Origin: Streptomyces sp. NRRL S-337
GTDB taxonomy: Bacteria > Actinomycetota > Actinomycetes > Streptomycetales > Streptomycetaceae
Assembly: GCF_000720175.1 (NCBI RefSeq)
Contig: NZ_JOIX01000007.1
Span: 62,001-126,000 of the forward strand
Direction of reading: 5' to 3'
Length of the DNA: 64,000 nt
Shown here: one piece after another, positions 33,036 to 42,686 of the stretch
Layout: each line of letters opens with the position of its first letter
How positions within the stretch are numbered: position 1 is the stretch's first letter
Position numbers and translations under genes: made by a program
Notes under the pieces: model-generated
What the model was told of the DNA's origin: nothing
The model's database searches: none
What the model saw: the letters and a program-made list of their open reading frames with translations, nothing else

Positions 33036-34450
33036 GGAGCCCCCGTACCACCTGGCCGGCCGCCGCGCTCGCCCTGACGCTGACCGCGGCGGTCTCCGGT
33101 TGCACCGCTGGCCCCGGGCCCGGCCCCGAGAAGGGCCCGATCGTCCTGGCCACCGGCAGCGACCTCAGCAGCACCGGCGTCCGCCAGGCCCTCATCCGGG
33201 CCTTCGAGCGGCGCACCGGCCGTTCGGTGCGGATCGTCAAGCTGCCGGACACCGCCGACGGCCAGCGCAGCCAGCTGCTGGCCGCCGGCCAGTCCGGCAG
33301 CGGCGCCTACGACGTGCTCAATCTCGACGTGGCCTGGACCGCCGAGTTCGCCGAGGCGGGCGTCATCCGCCCCTGGGGCACGAGCCTGGACGGCGACTTC
33401 CTCGACAGCGTGGTCAAGACCGTCGAGTACGACGACAAGGTCTGGGCCGTCCCCTTCAACACCGACGCCGGCCTGCTCTACTACCGCAAGGACATCCTCG
33501 CCAAGTACGGCCACCATCCTCAACCACCCAGCAACTGGGGTCAGTTGAAGGATCTCGCCACCGCGGTCACCGCTGCGTACAACCGCGAGCTCGCCCGCAC
33601 GGCCGAGGACGGCAAGGTCCCCGAGGACAAGAAGATGTACGGCATGGTCGCCCAGCTGCGGCCCTACGAGGGCCTGACCGTCAACACCCTGGAGTCCGCC
33701 TGGGCCAACGGCGGCGACCCGGACGCCGCCAGCTTCACCAAGGGCGAGCAGGTCGGCGCCCTCCAGCTGGGCGTCGCGGACCTCAAGGACCGGCTGGACA
33801 CGATCATGCCGCACGCGGCCGTGACGATGGACGAGACGGAGAGCCGCCGCTGGTTCGCCGACGGCCGGGCGCTGTTCATGCGCAACTGGCCGGTGGAGTA
33901 CGCCTCGGTCGCCGAGAAGCTCACCCCCGGCGTGAAGTTCGACGTCGCCGAGCTGCCGGCCCGGCCCGCCGACGGCAAGCGGATGTCCGTCCTGGGCGGG
34001 CAGAACCTGGCGATCTCCGCCGGCAGCAAGCGGCCGGAGGGGGCCCGCGCGCTGATCGAGGCGCTCACCGGCCCGGCAAGTGAACGCTGTCTGCTGGAAC
34101 GGGGGTTCGCGGCCACCCGCGACTCGGCGTACCGGGAGGCGGGCAAGGCGCCGGTCTGCCCGCTGCCGCCCGAGCACGGCGAGCACGGCGAGCACGGTGC
34201 CACCGGGCAGCCCTGGCCCGGTCAGCAGCCGCCGTACACCAGGACGCTGTACGCGGCGCTGCTGGCGGCCGAACCGCGCCCGCGCAGCGCCCACTACCAG
34301 ACCTTCAGCAAGGTCGTGCAGATCCGGGTCTCGGAGTACCTGGGCAGCCCCGGCGGTACCGCCATCGCCGACGAGCTGGCCCGCGAGGCCGACGAGGCGC
34401 TCAGCGGGCGGGGCGCGCAACGGACGAGGCGCCCGGCCGAGGACGGCTGA
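33032..34450 (+). CDS. Extracellular solute-binding lipoprotein, partner of the caspase gene
   Basis: 472 residues. A lipoprotein signal ends in the lipobox AVSGC (Cys24), followed by an SBP_bac_1-type fold: VLATGSDLSSTGVRQALIRAFERRTGRSV, LLYYRKDILAKYG and a late GGQNLAISAGSKRPEGARALIEAL, which resembles sugar-binding proteins of ABC importers. No permease or ATPase gene is nearby, and the GTG start overlaps the caspase stop (GTGA). It is therefore more likely a sensor or ligand partner for the caspase's external domain than an importer part; this role is inference. A short His-Gly-Glu repeat lies near residue 385. Confidence 0.85.
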   Translation: MRSPRTTWPAAALALTLTAAVSGCTAGPGPGPEKGPIVLATGSDLSSTGVRQALIRAFERRTGRSVRIVKLPDTADGQRSQLLAAGQSGSGAYDVLNLDVAWTAEFAEAGVIRPWGTSLDGDFLDSVVKTVEYDDKVWAVPFNTDAGLLYYRKDILAKYGHHPQPPSNWGQLKDLATAVTAAYNRELARTAEDGKVPEDKKMYGMVAQLRPYEGLTVNTLESAWANGGDPDAASFTKGEQVGALQLGVADLKDRLDTIMPHAAVTMDETESRRWFADGRALFMRNWPVEYASVAEKLTPGVKFDVAELPARPADGKRMSVLGGQNLAISAGSKRPEGARALIEALTGPASERCLLERGFAATRDSAYREAGKAPVCPLPPEHGEHGEHGATGQPWPGQQPPYTRTLYAALLAAEPRPRSAHYQTFSKVVQIRVSEYLGSPGGTAIADELAREADEALSGRGAQRTRRPAEDG

Positions 34451-34503
34451 TGCCGCCTTCCGCCGGGCGCCTCGCGCCGTCGGTCCGGTCGTCGTGTGCC
34501 TTG

Positions 34504-34521
34504 CCCGCCGCCGTCGGCGGG
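34504..34521. terminator. Short hairpin between binding-protein gene and pap
   Basis: CCCGCCG and CGGCGGG (7-bp stem, loop CCGT) lie between convergent genes, one base before the minus-strand stop codon at 34523. Confidence 0.5.
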
Positions 34522-34522
34522 G

Positions 34523-34759
34523 TCAGGCGGCGACGATCAGGTAGATGCCGCAGGCCACGGCCGCCGCGCACAGGGCGAAGGCGACCAGCGCGCCGGTCCG
34601 CGCGCCCGCCCCGGGCGCGGTCGCGGCAGCTGCCTCGCCCTCCCGGACCGGCTTGCGGGAGGTGCCGACGATGCCGACGGTGAAGAGGCCCACCAGGCCG
34701 ACCGTCACCACGAGGGTGACGCCGAAGACCTGGCCGAGAGCTGCCCAGTCGATGGTCAT
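34523..34759 (-). CDS. Small membrane protein associated with the phosphate transporter (Pap-like)
   Basis: 78 residues with two hydrophobic helices (GVTLVVTVGLVGLFTVGIVG and ALVAFALCAAAVACGIYLIV) joined by a charged, alanine-rich loop. It lies 22 bp after the Pit gene and has the position and size of the pit accessory protein described next to pitH2 in S. coelicolor. The function is not established; a regulatory or stabilising subunit is likely. Confidence 0.8.
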   Translation of the reverse strand: MTIDWAALGQVFGVTLVVTVGLVGLFTVGIVGTSRKPVREGEAAAATAPGAGARTGALVAFALCAAAVACGIYLIVAA

Positions 34760-34781
34760 GGGGTTCCTTGGGTGAGAGCCG

Positions 34782-36065
34782 TTAGCGGGTGACCGTCGCG
34801 GCCTGGGCGCGCGGGGCGGGGGTGGTCGGGGTGTCGGTGGCGACGGACCGGTCCGGCACCACGGCGTCGGCCGGGGCGTCGACCGGCGGGACCGGGTGGC
34901 CGGCCGGGGGAGGGGAGACGGCGCGCAGCGCGGCGGTCACCACGCCCACCGGTTCGGCGGCCGGGCCCTCGTTGACGTTGGTGTGGTCGATCGGCTTGCG
35001 CCGGGAGGCGGCCCAGATGGCACCGCAGACGCCCAGTGCGAGGACCGCCACCGCGCCCACGCCCCAGGTGCCCTGACCGGCCAGGAACGCGGCGCCCGCG
35101 GCGACCGCACCGGCGGCCGGCAGCGTCAGGGCCCAGGCGGCGACCATCCGGCCGGCCGTGGACCAGCGCACCACGCCGCCCTTGCGGCCCAGGCCGGAGC
35201 CCATCACGGAGCCGGAGCAGACCTGGGTGGTGGAGAGCGCGAAGCCGAGGTGGGAGGAGGCCAGGATGGTGGCCGCGGCGCCGGTCTGGGCGGCGAAGCC
35301 CTGCGGCGGCTGGATGTCGGTGATGCCCTTGCCCATCGTGCGGATGATCCGCCAGCCGCCCAGGTACGTGCCGAGCGCGATGGCCAGGCCGGCCGAGGCG
35401 ATGACCCACAGCGGCGGGTCGGCGTGCGGGGCGACGACCCCGCCGGTGATCAGCGCGAGGGTGATCACGCCCATGGTCTTCTGGGCGTCGTTGGTGCCGT
35501 GGGCGAGGGAGACCAGGGCGGCCGAGGCGATCTGCCCGGCGCGGTAGCCCTTGGCGGTGTCGGCCTCGTCGCGGCCGCGGGTCAGGCGGTAGGTGAGCCG
35601 GGTCGCCGCCATCGAGGCCAGGCCCGCGACGAACGGGGCGGCCACCGCCGGGATCAGGACCTTCATCACCACGGCCTCGCCGTGCACACCGTGGGTGCCG
35701 ACGGACACCAGGGTGGCGCCGATGAGGCCGCCGAAGAGTGCGTGGGAGGAACTGGAGGGCAGGCCCGCGAGCCAGGTGACCAGGTTCCAGACGATCGCGC
35801 CGACCAGGCCGGCGAAGATCACCTCCGGTCTGATGCCGGAGGCTTCGTCGATGATGCCGCCGGAGATGGTCTTGGCCACCTCGACGGAGAGGAACGCGCC
35901 GACAAGATTGAGCACTGCCGACATCGCCACCGCGGTCTTGGGTCGCAATGCCCCGGTGGAAATGGTGGTGGCCATTGCGTTGGCCGTGTCGTGGAAGCCG
36001 TTCGTAAAGTCGAACACCAAGGCCGTGACGATCACGATCCCGATGAGAAGCGTGATGTGTTCCAT
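34782..36065 (-). CDS. pitH2: Low-affinity inorganic phosphate transporter, Pit family
   Basis: 427 residues. Pit hallmarks: FTNGFHDTANAMATTISTGAL near the N-terminus and the repeated LAHGTNDAQKTMGVITLAL in the second half, with about ten membrane helices and a charged cytoplasmic linker toward the C-terminus. It imports phosphate (as a metal-phosphate complex) with protons. PHO boxes at 36119-36136 indicate PhoP control. Followed at 22 bp by the pap-like gene. Confidence 0.93.
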   Translation of the reverse strand: MEHITLLIGIVIVTALVFDFTNGFHDTANAMATTISTGALRPKTAVAMSAVLNLVGAFLSVEVAKTISGGIIDEASGIRPEVIFAGLVGAIVWNLVTWLAGLPSSSSHALFGGLIGATLVSVGTHGVHGEAVVMKVLIPAVAAPFVAGLASMAATRLTYRLTRGRDEADTAKGYRAGQIASAALVSLAHGTNDAQKTMGVITLALITGGVVAPHADPPLWVIASAGLAIALGTYLGGWRIIRTMGKGITDIQPPQGFAAQTGAAATILASSHLGFALSTTQVCSGSVMGSGLGRKGGVVRWSTAGRMVAAWALTLPAAGAVAAGAAFLAGQGTWGVGAVAVLALGVCGAIWAASRRKPIDHTNVNEGPAAEPVGVVTAALRAVSPPPAGHPVPPVDAPADAVVPDRSVATDTPTTPAPRAQAATVTR

Positions 36066-36118
36066 TCACCCAGGCAATCAGTTCGAAGGTCAGTGTCGCT
36101 CGGAACGTACGGAGGGTG

Positions 36119-36136
36119 GGTGAACGGAAGGTGAAC
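36119..36136 (-). promoter_or_regulatory. PHO box (PhoP binding site) upstream of pitH2
   Basis: Two direct repeats GTTCACC, 11 bp apart, read on the minus strand (36136-36130 and 36125-36119) exactly as in the Streptomyces 11-nt PHO-box unit. They are about 55 bp before the pitH2 start. A degenerate pair on the plus strand (GTCACTT near 36192 and CTCACCC near 36203) and a lone GGTGAAC at 36213 point toward the aldolase gene and may be weaker units. The rest of the 36066-36444 gap shows no gene. Confidence 0.8.
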
Positions 36137-36444
36137 TGGGCCGGGCGCGATGATGACGCCCCCGCACTGTTCACGCGTAGGCGCCTCCCCTGTCACTTTC
36201 GTCTCACCCATCGGTGAACTTCCTGGGCTACGCCGGTCCGCAGCCGGTCGTGACGTGCATGACAAGGCGAACGTAACGGATCGGTCGCCCAAGACGGTCG
36301 ATCCCCGGCCAAACCACCTCGATCCCGCAGGTATCCCCATATGGCGGATACCGCTCCGGCGGGCCCCCGCCGTACCCTTCCCCGGCCTGCTCGTACGGTG
36401 GCGCGCACTGAATCCGCACTCGCCGCACCGCGCCGGAGGACCCC

Positions 36445-37113
36445 ATGAAGGACCGTCCCGACCCGCTCGCCGCCGCCTGGAGCGACCTGGTCGACACCGC
36501 CCGCAGAACCGTCGCCGACGGCCTGGTCGTCGGCACCTCGGGCAACGTCTCGTGCCGCCTGAAGGACCTGATCCTGGTCACCCCCAGCGGCGTCCCCTAC
36601 GACCGGCTCGGCCCCCGCGACACCACCGCCGTCGACCTCGAAGGACGGCAGATCATCGGCAGCCTCCGGCCGACCAGCGAGCTCCCGATGCACCTGGCGG
36701 TCTACCGCAGCACCCCGGCCGCCGCCGTCGTCCACACCCACGCCCCGCACGCCACCGCCGTCTCCACCCTCGTCCCCGAACTCCCACCGGTCCACTACAT
36801 GGCCGCGGCGCTCGGCGGCCCCGTCCGCGTCGCCCCCTACGCGCTCTACGGCAGCGACGAGCTCGCCGGCCACATGCTGGAGGCGCTCCGCGACCGCACC
36901 GGCTGCCTGCTGCAGAACCACGGCACCCTCACCTACGGCGACAGCCTCGACCAGGCCCTGGACCGCACCGCCCAGCTGGAGTGGATGTCCCGGGTCTGGC
37001 TGCTCGCCCACTCCGTGCCCGGCCGGACGCCGGCCGTGCTGTCCCCCGGCCAGCTCGACGCGGCCGGCACCCGCCTGAGCGGCTACGGCCAGCCCAACGG
37101 CGCCCGCGGCTGA
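36445..37113 (+). CDS. Class II aldolase/adducin family protein
   Basis: 222 residues. The zinc-dependent aldolase fold is shown by GTSGNVSCR, LVTPSGVPYDRLGP, SELPMHLAVYR (acidic residue), VVHTHAPHATA (two metal His) and LLQNHGTLTYG (third His). These match L-fuculose-phosphate/L-ribulose-phosphate-type enzymes; the true substrate is not clear. GGAGGA is four bases upstream of the ATG at 36445. Divergent from pitH2. A 12-bp stem terminator follows. Confidence 0.9.
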   Translation: MKDRPDPLAAAWSDLVDTARRTVADGLVVGTSGNVSCRLKDLILVTPSGVPYDRLGPRDTTAVDLEGRQIIGSLRPTSELPMHLAVYRSTPAAAVVHTHAPHATAVSTLVPELPPVHYMAAALGGPVRVAPYALYGSDELAGHMLEALRDRTGCLLQNHGTLTYGDSLDQALDRTAQLEWMSRVWLLAHSVPGRTPAVLSPGQLDAAGTRLSGYGQPNGARG

Positions 37114-37139
37114 CCGCACCCGGAAGACCGACCGCACCG

Positions 37140-37176
37140 GGGACGGCGGCCCGCACGGCCGGGCGGCCGCCGTCCC
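37140..37176 (+). terminator. Terminator after aldolase gene
   Basis: A 12-bp perfect stem (37140-37151 with 37165-37176) with a 13-base loop, 26 bp after the aldolase stop and before the hydrolase gene. Confidence 0.6.
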
Positions 37177-37238
37177 GCCGGTCACCCCGGCGACGTGGCC
37201 GAGTGGCCGCACCCGGCGCCGCCGCCCACACTGAGGGG

Positions 37239-38366
37239 GTGCGTCCGGGTACCGCGGCGGCCGTTGCCGTCCTCACCGTGGCCGGTGCCGGGGCGGCCGC
37301 CGTGGCGGTCGGCCGGTACGCCGGCGACATTGCCCTGAAACCATCGCCCGACCACCCCCTCCCGGGGGACTCCCGGCTCACCGTGCACTCCGCCGGCGCG
37401 GAGCGGATCGCCCTCACCCGCAGCTTCGCGTCCCTGCGGCCGGGAACCTACGGCCTGACCGGCGCCGGCTGCCACGCGGAGGTCGGCTCGGTCGTCCAGG
37501 GTGCCCCGCACCCCGCCGACGCCGTCGTCCGCCGCCTGGAGCGGGTCACCCACGGCACCCTGCGGCCCGGCATGCGGATGCGGCTCACCCCGCAGGTGCA
37601 CAGCGGCAACCCCCGCGACGCCCTCGGCCTGGACTGCGCCGACGTCGACGTCCCCGGCGAACTCGGGCCGCTCCCCGCCTGGTTCGTCCCCGGCGTACGC
37701 GACACCTGGGTCATCACCGCGCACGGCCTGGGCACCACCCGCGAACACCCCATGGTGGTCATGCCGTTCCTGCACCGCCACCGGCTGCCCGTCCTCGACC
37801 TGGCCTACCGCAACGACCCGGGCGCCCCGCGCACCACCGACGGCATCAATCACCTCGGCGACAGCGAATGGCGCGACCTGGACGCGGCGATCCGCTACGC
37901 CGTCCGCTACGGCGCCCGCGACGTCGTCCTCCACGGCTGGTCCGTCGGCGCCACCATGGCGCTGCGCGCCGCCACCCACTCCGCGCTGCGCGACCGGATC
38001 AGCGGACTGATCCTGGACTCGCCGGTCCTGGACCGGCACACCACCGTCCGCGCGCTGGCCGCCGCCCGGGGGGTCCCGCGCGCCCTGCTGCCGCTCGTCG
38101 TCCGGGCCGCCGAGGGCGTCACCGGGATGCCCGTCCACCGGCCCGCCGACGCCGCGGACCCGGCCGCGCTCAACGCGCCCACGCTGATCTTCCACGGCCC
38201 CGACGACCGGATCGCCCCCTGGGCGGCCTCCCGCGCCTTCGCCGCCCGCCGCCCCGACCTGGTCACCCTGCACGCCGTCCCGCACGCCCCGCACGCCGCG
38301 ATGTGGAACGCCGACCCGGCCGGCTACGAGGAGGCGCTGCGCCGCTTCCTCACCCCCCTCATGTGA
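37239..38366 (+). CDS. Alpha/beta hydrolase with N-terminal membrane anchor
   Basis: 375 residues. An N-terminal hydrophobic stretch (AAAVAVLTVAGAGAAAVAVG) acts as a signal anchor. The hydrolase fold has the nucleophile Ser in the elbow LHGWSVGATMAL, the acid in HGPDDRIAPW and the catalytic His near HAPHAAMWN. Between anchor and core are about 150 residues including an oxyanion-type TAHGLGTTREHP. Substrate unknown. The GTG at 37239 directly follows GAGGGG, an unusually close spacing, so the start is not firm. Confidence 0.8.
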   Translation: MRPGTAAAVAVLTVAGAGAAAVAVGRYAGDIALKPSPDHPLPGDSRLTVHSAGAERIALTRSFASLRPGTYGLTGAGCHAEVGSVVQGAPHPADAVVRRLERVTHGTLRPGMRMRLTPQVHSGNPRDALGLDCADVDVPGELGPLPAWFVPGVRDTWVITAHGLGTTREHPMVVMPFLHRHRLPVLDLAYRNDPGAPRTTDGINHLGDSEWRDLDAAIRYAVRYGARDVVLHGWSVGATMALRAATHSALRDRISGLILDSPVLDRHTTVRALAAARGVPRALLPLVVRAAEGVTGMPVHRPADAADPAALNAPTLIFHGPDDRIAPWAASRAFAARRPDLVTLHAVPHAPHAAMWNADPAGYEEALRRFLTPLM

Positions 38367-38490
38367 CGCCCCGGCATACGCAGGGACAACTCCCCCCATC
38401 CCGGATGGGGCGGCGCGATGACGGCGCCCCACCGGATCGCAAGCCGGGTTCCGATTGGGCTTTCGGGCCGTCAGCGGCAACACTGCTCCT

Positions 38491-39957
38491 GTGACGTCCC
38501 GTACTCCGCGCGACTCCCGGCTCCGACTCGTCCCCCGTCAACCGGTTGCGGCCGCCCGCCGGGCGGTGACAACCCGGGCCAAGCGTCCGGCGCCCCGCCC
38601 GCCCGAGGGCACCCCGCCGCCCGCGGAACTGGCCCGCCAGGCCCGCGCCGTGCTGGCCGGCGCGGCCCGGCTCGCCCGCTGGGCCGACGGCTCCGGCGCG
38701 GCCGGCGGCACCGGCGGCGGTCTGCGGGCCGGCCCTGACGGCGCACTGCCGGCGGCGGCGGTGGAACGCGCCGCGGACGCGCTGGCCCTGACGCCGCAGC
38801 AGGTGCGCACCGACTGGGACCTGGCCCGGCTCGCCGGACTCATCGAACTGCACGACGGCCTGGTCCGCCCCGGCTGGCGGCTGCGTGCCTGGGACCGCGA
38901 CGACACCGCCGTGCTGCGCGGCTGGGTCGCGCTCTTCGACGCCTGGTCGCTGGCCCGCCCCGCCCCGGCCGGTGCACCTCCCGCGATCGTCGCCGAGGTC
39001 GTCGAGGCGCTGCCGCAACTGCTCTCCCTGCTGCACCTGTCCGCCGGCCCGGTACGCCTGCCGGTCCTGCTGGACATGCTCGAACAGCGGGTCACCGAAC
39101 TCCGCACGGAACGCTGCGAGGTCCCCTACGGTCAGGACGCCCCGCACGCCCCCGGCACCCCGCACCCGGCGCCCGACCCGGCCGACGACTCCGCGGGGGC
39201 GTCGCTGGCCGAACTCCTGGGCTGGGCGCTGGACGCCCTGCTGACCGTCGGCGCACTGGTGCCTCACGGGGCCCGGGACGGCGTCCACCGGGGCGCGCAG
39301 GACGCGGCCGAGGCGCAGCTCACCCCGCTGGGCAACTGGTCGGTGTGGGTCAAGCTGGAGCAGATCTGCGTCGCCGCGCAGAGCCCGGCCGGCAACATCG
39401 AGCAGTCCGCGGAGGCGATGCTGCGCGGCTGCGCCCGGCTGACCCCGGGACCGGCCCGCGCCGAGTACCGCGCCTGGCTCGCCGCCCGCTCCGTCGGCGC
39501 GGCCGTCGAGGAACTGCTGACCGTGGCCCGCGGCGAGGACGCGCTGCTGCGCGGCCTGGCCTTCGAGGCGCTGCGGGCCGTCGGCGCCCCCGCCGAGCAG
39601 GCCGTACGCGCCGCCGCCGAGGAGCCCGTGCTGCGTCCGTACGCCCTGCTGTGGCTCGTCGAGCACGAGGGCGGCGACCCGGAGACCGCGCCGGACGTGC
39701 TCACCCGCGAGGAGTCGACCTGGCTGTGGGTGGACACCGCGGCAGCGGTCGCCGACCACGGGGAGACCCAGCTGCTGGTGCGCCACCTCGACTCGGCGGT
39801 CCAGGGCTCGGTGCCCCGCCTCCTCGAAGAGGTCCGCGCCGTCGGCCACCCCCGCACCGTCCAGGTGCTGGTCGCGCTCGCCGCGGCCCACCCCGACCCG
39901 GCCCTCGCCAAGGCCGTGCGCCGGGCGGCGTTCCAGGTGCACACCGGCGGGGCCTGA
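38491..39957 (+). CDS. Conserved actinobacterial protein of unknown function
   Basis: 488 residues from the GTG at 38491 (12 more if the ATG at 38455 is used). Rich in alanine and leucine; a basic, proline-rich start leads into helical segments such as AELARQARAVLAGAARLARWAD, a middle VEALPQLLSLLHLSAGPVRLPVLLDML and a C-terminal half with HEAT-like helices (EDALLRGLAFEALRAVG, QLLVRHLDSAVQGSVPRLLEEV). No catalytic motif or membrane segment. I do not recognise a family. Its stop codon lies in a terminator stem shared with the convergent VOC gene. Confidence 0.75.
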   Translation: MTSRTPRDSRLRLVPRQPVAAARRAVTTRAKRPAPRPPEGTPPPAELARQARAVLAGAARLARWADGSGAAGGTGGGLRAGPDGALPAAAVERAADALALTPQQVRTDWDLARLAGLIELHDGLVRPGWRLRAWDRDDTAVLRGWVALFDAWSLARPAPAGAPPAIVAEVVEALPQLLSLLHLSAGPVRLPVLLDMLEQRVTELRTERCEVPYGQDAPHAPGTPHPAPDPADDSAGASLAELLGWALDALLTVGALVPHGARDGVHRGAQDAAEAQLTPLGNWSVWVKLEQICVAAQSPAGNIEQSAEAMLRGCARLTPGPARAEYRAWLAARSVGAAVEELLTVARGEDALLRGLAFEALRAVGAPAEQAVRAAAEEPVLRPYALLWLVEHEGGDPETAPDVLTREESTWLWVDTAAAVADHGETQLLVRHLDSAVQGSVPRLLEEVRAVGHPRTVQVLVALAAAHPDPALAKAVRRAAFQVHTGGA

Positions 39958-39994
39958 CCTCCCGGCCGGTGCCGGCCCGGGCCGGGAGGTCAGG
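39953..39994. terminator. Shared terminator that contains both stop codons
   Basis: A perfect 15-bp stem (39953-39967 with 39980-39994) with a 12-base loop. The left arm holds the TGA of the plus-strand gene and the right arm the TGA of the minus-strand gene, so the convergent genes end inside one hairpin. Confidence 0.8.
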
Positions 39995-40415
39995 GCCCGG
40001 CACCGGCGGCGGCCACGGCCGGCGTGTAGGTGCCGAAGCTCCAGACGTTGCCCTCGGCGTCCCGGGCGAGGTACTCCCGCGAGCCGTACTCCATGTCGGT
40101 GGGCGGCAGCAGGATCTCCACGTCCGACCGCTCGGCCCGGCGGTAGTGGGCGTCGGTGTCCTCGACGCGGACGTAGACGCCGACCGGCCCGGCCTCCTCC
40201 ATCGCCTCGGCGAAGACCCCGCCGCGCCCTTTCGAACCCAGCATCACCGTGCCGTTGCCGTAGGAGAGTTCGGCATGCAGCACCAGGCCGTCCTCGGTCT
40301 CGTACTTCGCGCCGACGGTGAAGCCGAACGCCTTCGTCAGCTGGGCGATGGCGGCCTGAGCGTCCTGGTAGAGCACCGTCGGGTACATCGTCGGGGTCCC
40401 TGACATCGTGATCAC
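39990..40415 (-). CDS. VOC-family protein (glyoxalase/bleomycin-resistance fold)
   Basis: 141 residues with the paired beta-alpha-beta-beta-beta modules: YPTVLYQDAQAAIAQLTKAFGFTVGAKYE and VGVYVRVEDTDAHYRRAERSDVEILLPP, ending RDAEGNVWSFGTY. This is the PhnB/glyoxalase-like type, with unknown ligand. GTG start at 40415 with GAGG eight bases upstream; an ATG three codons in is possible. Divergent from the ABC-F leader. Confidence 0.85.
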   Translation of the reverse strand: MITMSGTPTMYPTVLYQDAQAAIAQLTKAFGFTVGAKYETEDGLVLHAELSYGNGTVMLGSKGRGGVFAEAMEEAGPVGVYVRVEDTDAHYRRAERSDVEILLPPTDMEYGSREYLARDAEGNVWSFGTYTPAVAAAGAGP

Positions 40416-40592
40416 GGTCCTTTCCTCAGCGGCTCCATGTGTCCCGGATCACAGTCTTTCACCGGGGGCCGACAACGCCCGCCCGCGCTCCGCGCACGGT
40501 GTCGCAGCGCACGGCGTGGCCTGCGTCCACGGGCCGGCGGCCGGGCCCCGCGCCCCCGCCGGCGGCCGGGAAAACTACTTGCACCGGCCCGT

Positions 40593-40598
40593 TAGACT
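40593..40598 (+). promoter_or_regulatory. Candidate -10 box for the ABC-F leader transcript
   Basis: TAGACT ends seven bases before the ATG of a nine-codon reading frame, so transcription should start at or beside that ATG. An AAAACTACTT stretch sits upstream, but no good -35 box is at 17 bp. The rest of 40416-40592 shows nothing clear. Confidence 0.4.
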
Positions 40599-40605
40599 GC
40601 CTCCC

Positions 40606-40632
40606 ATGGCAGTTCTCCTCTGGGTTCATTAG
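40606..40632 (+). CDS. Putative leader peptide MAVLLWVH upstream of the ABC-F gene
   Basis: A nine-codon frame (ATG to TAG) encoding eight residues, with a -10-like box that suggests a leaderless start. Directly after it AGACGGCG (40631-40638) can pair with CGCCGTCT (40668-40675), then comes the ABC-F ribosome site TGGAG. Short leader peptides of this kind commonly precede ribosome-protective genes and allow antibiotic- or stall-dependent attenuation. Function here is inferred from position only. Confidence 0.5.
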   Translation: MAVLLWVH

Positions 40633-40695
40633 ACGGCGCAGCCCGCTCTCGGACCGTCCGTCCAATCCGCCGTCTTCCTGCCCTGGAGTTTTCCC

Positions 40696-42294
<1,599 letters not shown>

Positions 42295-42686
42295 TCCGGG
42301 CGCCCGGCCCGGGGGCTTTGGGCCGGGGCGTAGCGGCGTCCCGCGGTGCGTTCACGGCGCGGGGATCATGCCGTATGGATCATTCGGCCGACGTGTGATC
42401 CATCATCTGAGTGAGAACGGCTCGTACACCGGCGTGCCTGCGCGCGGTGTCCCGTCCGCTCCGGCCCGGAGCGCCCCTTTTCGGCCGTACGCCACCTGAC
42501 CTGCTACTTCTCGTCCCGAGCGGCGGCCGCTCGGCCCGCGGGATGAGCGGAATGACAGATTCCGCCCGCTCGGAGCGCGCCCGCGCCGGCAAAGGATGTC
42601 GGAGAGACCTTGCGGAATGGGTGGCCAGGAAGCCGGGGAGGGGTGATCATGAGAGTCCAGAGCGCACTTCCCACGAGGAGGCACGG
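42295..42686. other. Intergenic region upstream of gbn with clustered GATC sites
   Basis: 392 bp with no credible gene. Three GATC sites lie at 42364, 42378 and 42397 and another at 42645. Two of them form the inverted repeat TGGATCA/TGATCCA (42376-42382 and 42396-42402). Because the downstream protein is a GATC-binding nucleoid protein, this is a possible autoregulatory site. A GGCCC/GGGCC hairpin just after the ABC-F stop may be its terminator, but it is weak. Confidence 0.5.

Noticed and set aside
40579..40598. TTGCAC plus TAGACT as a full sigma-70 promoter for the ABC-F leader
   Set aside because: The two boxes are only 8 bp apart, too close for a -35/-10 pair; only the TAGACT box is kept as a candidate.
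42305..42330. Terminator after the ABC-F gene
   Set aside because: Only about a 6-bp GGCCC/GGGCC stem around a long loop; too weak to call alone.
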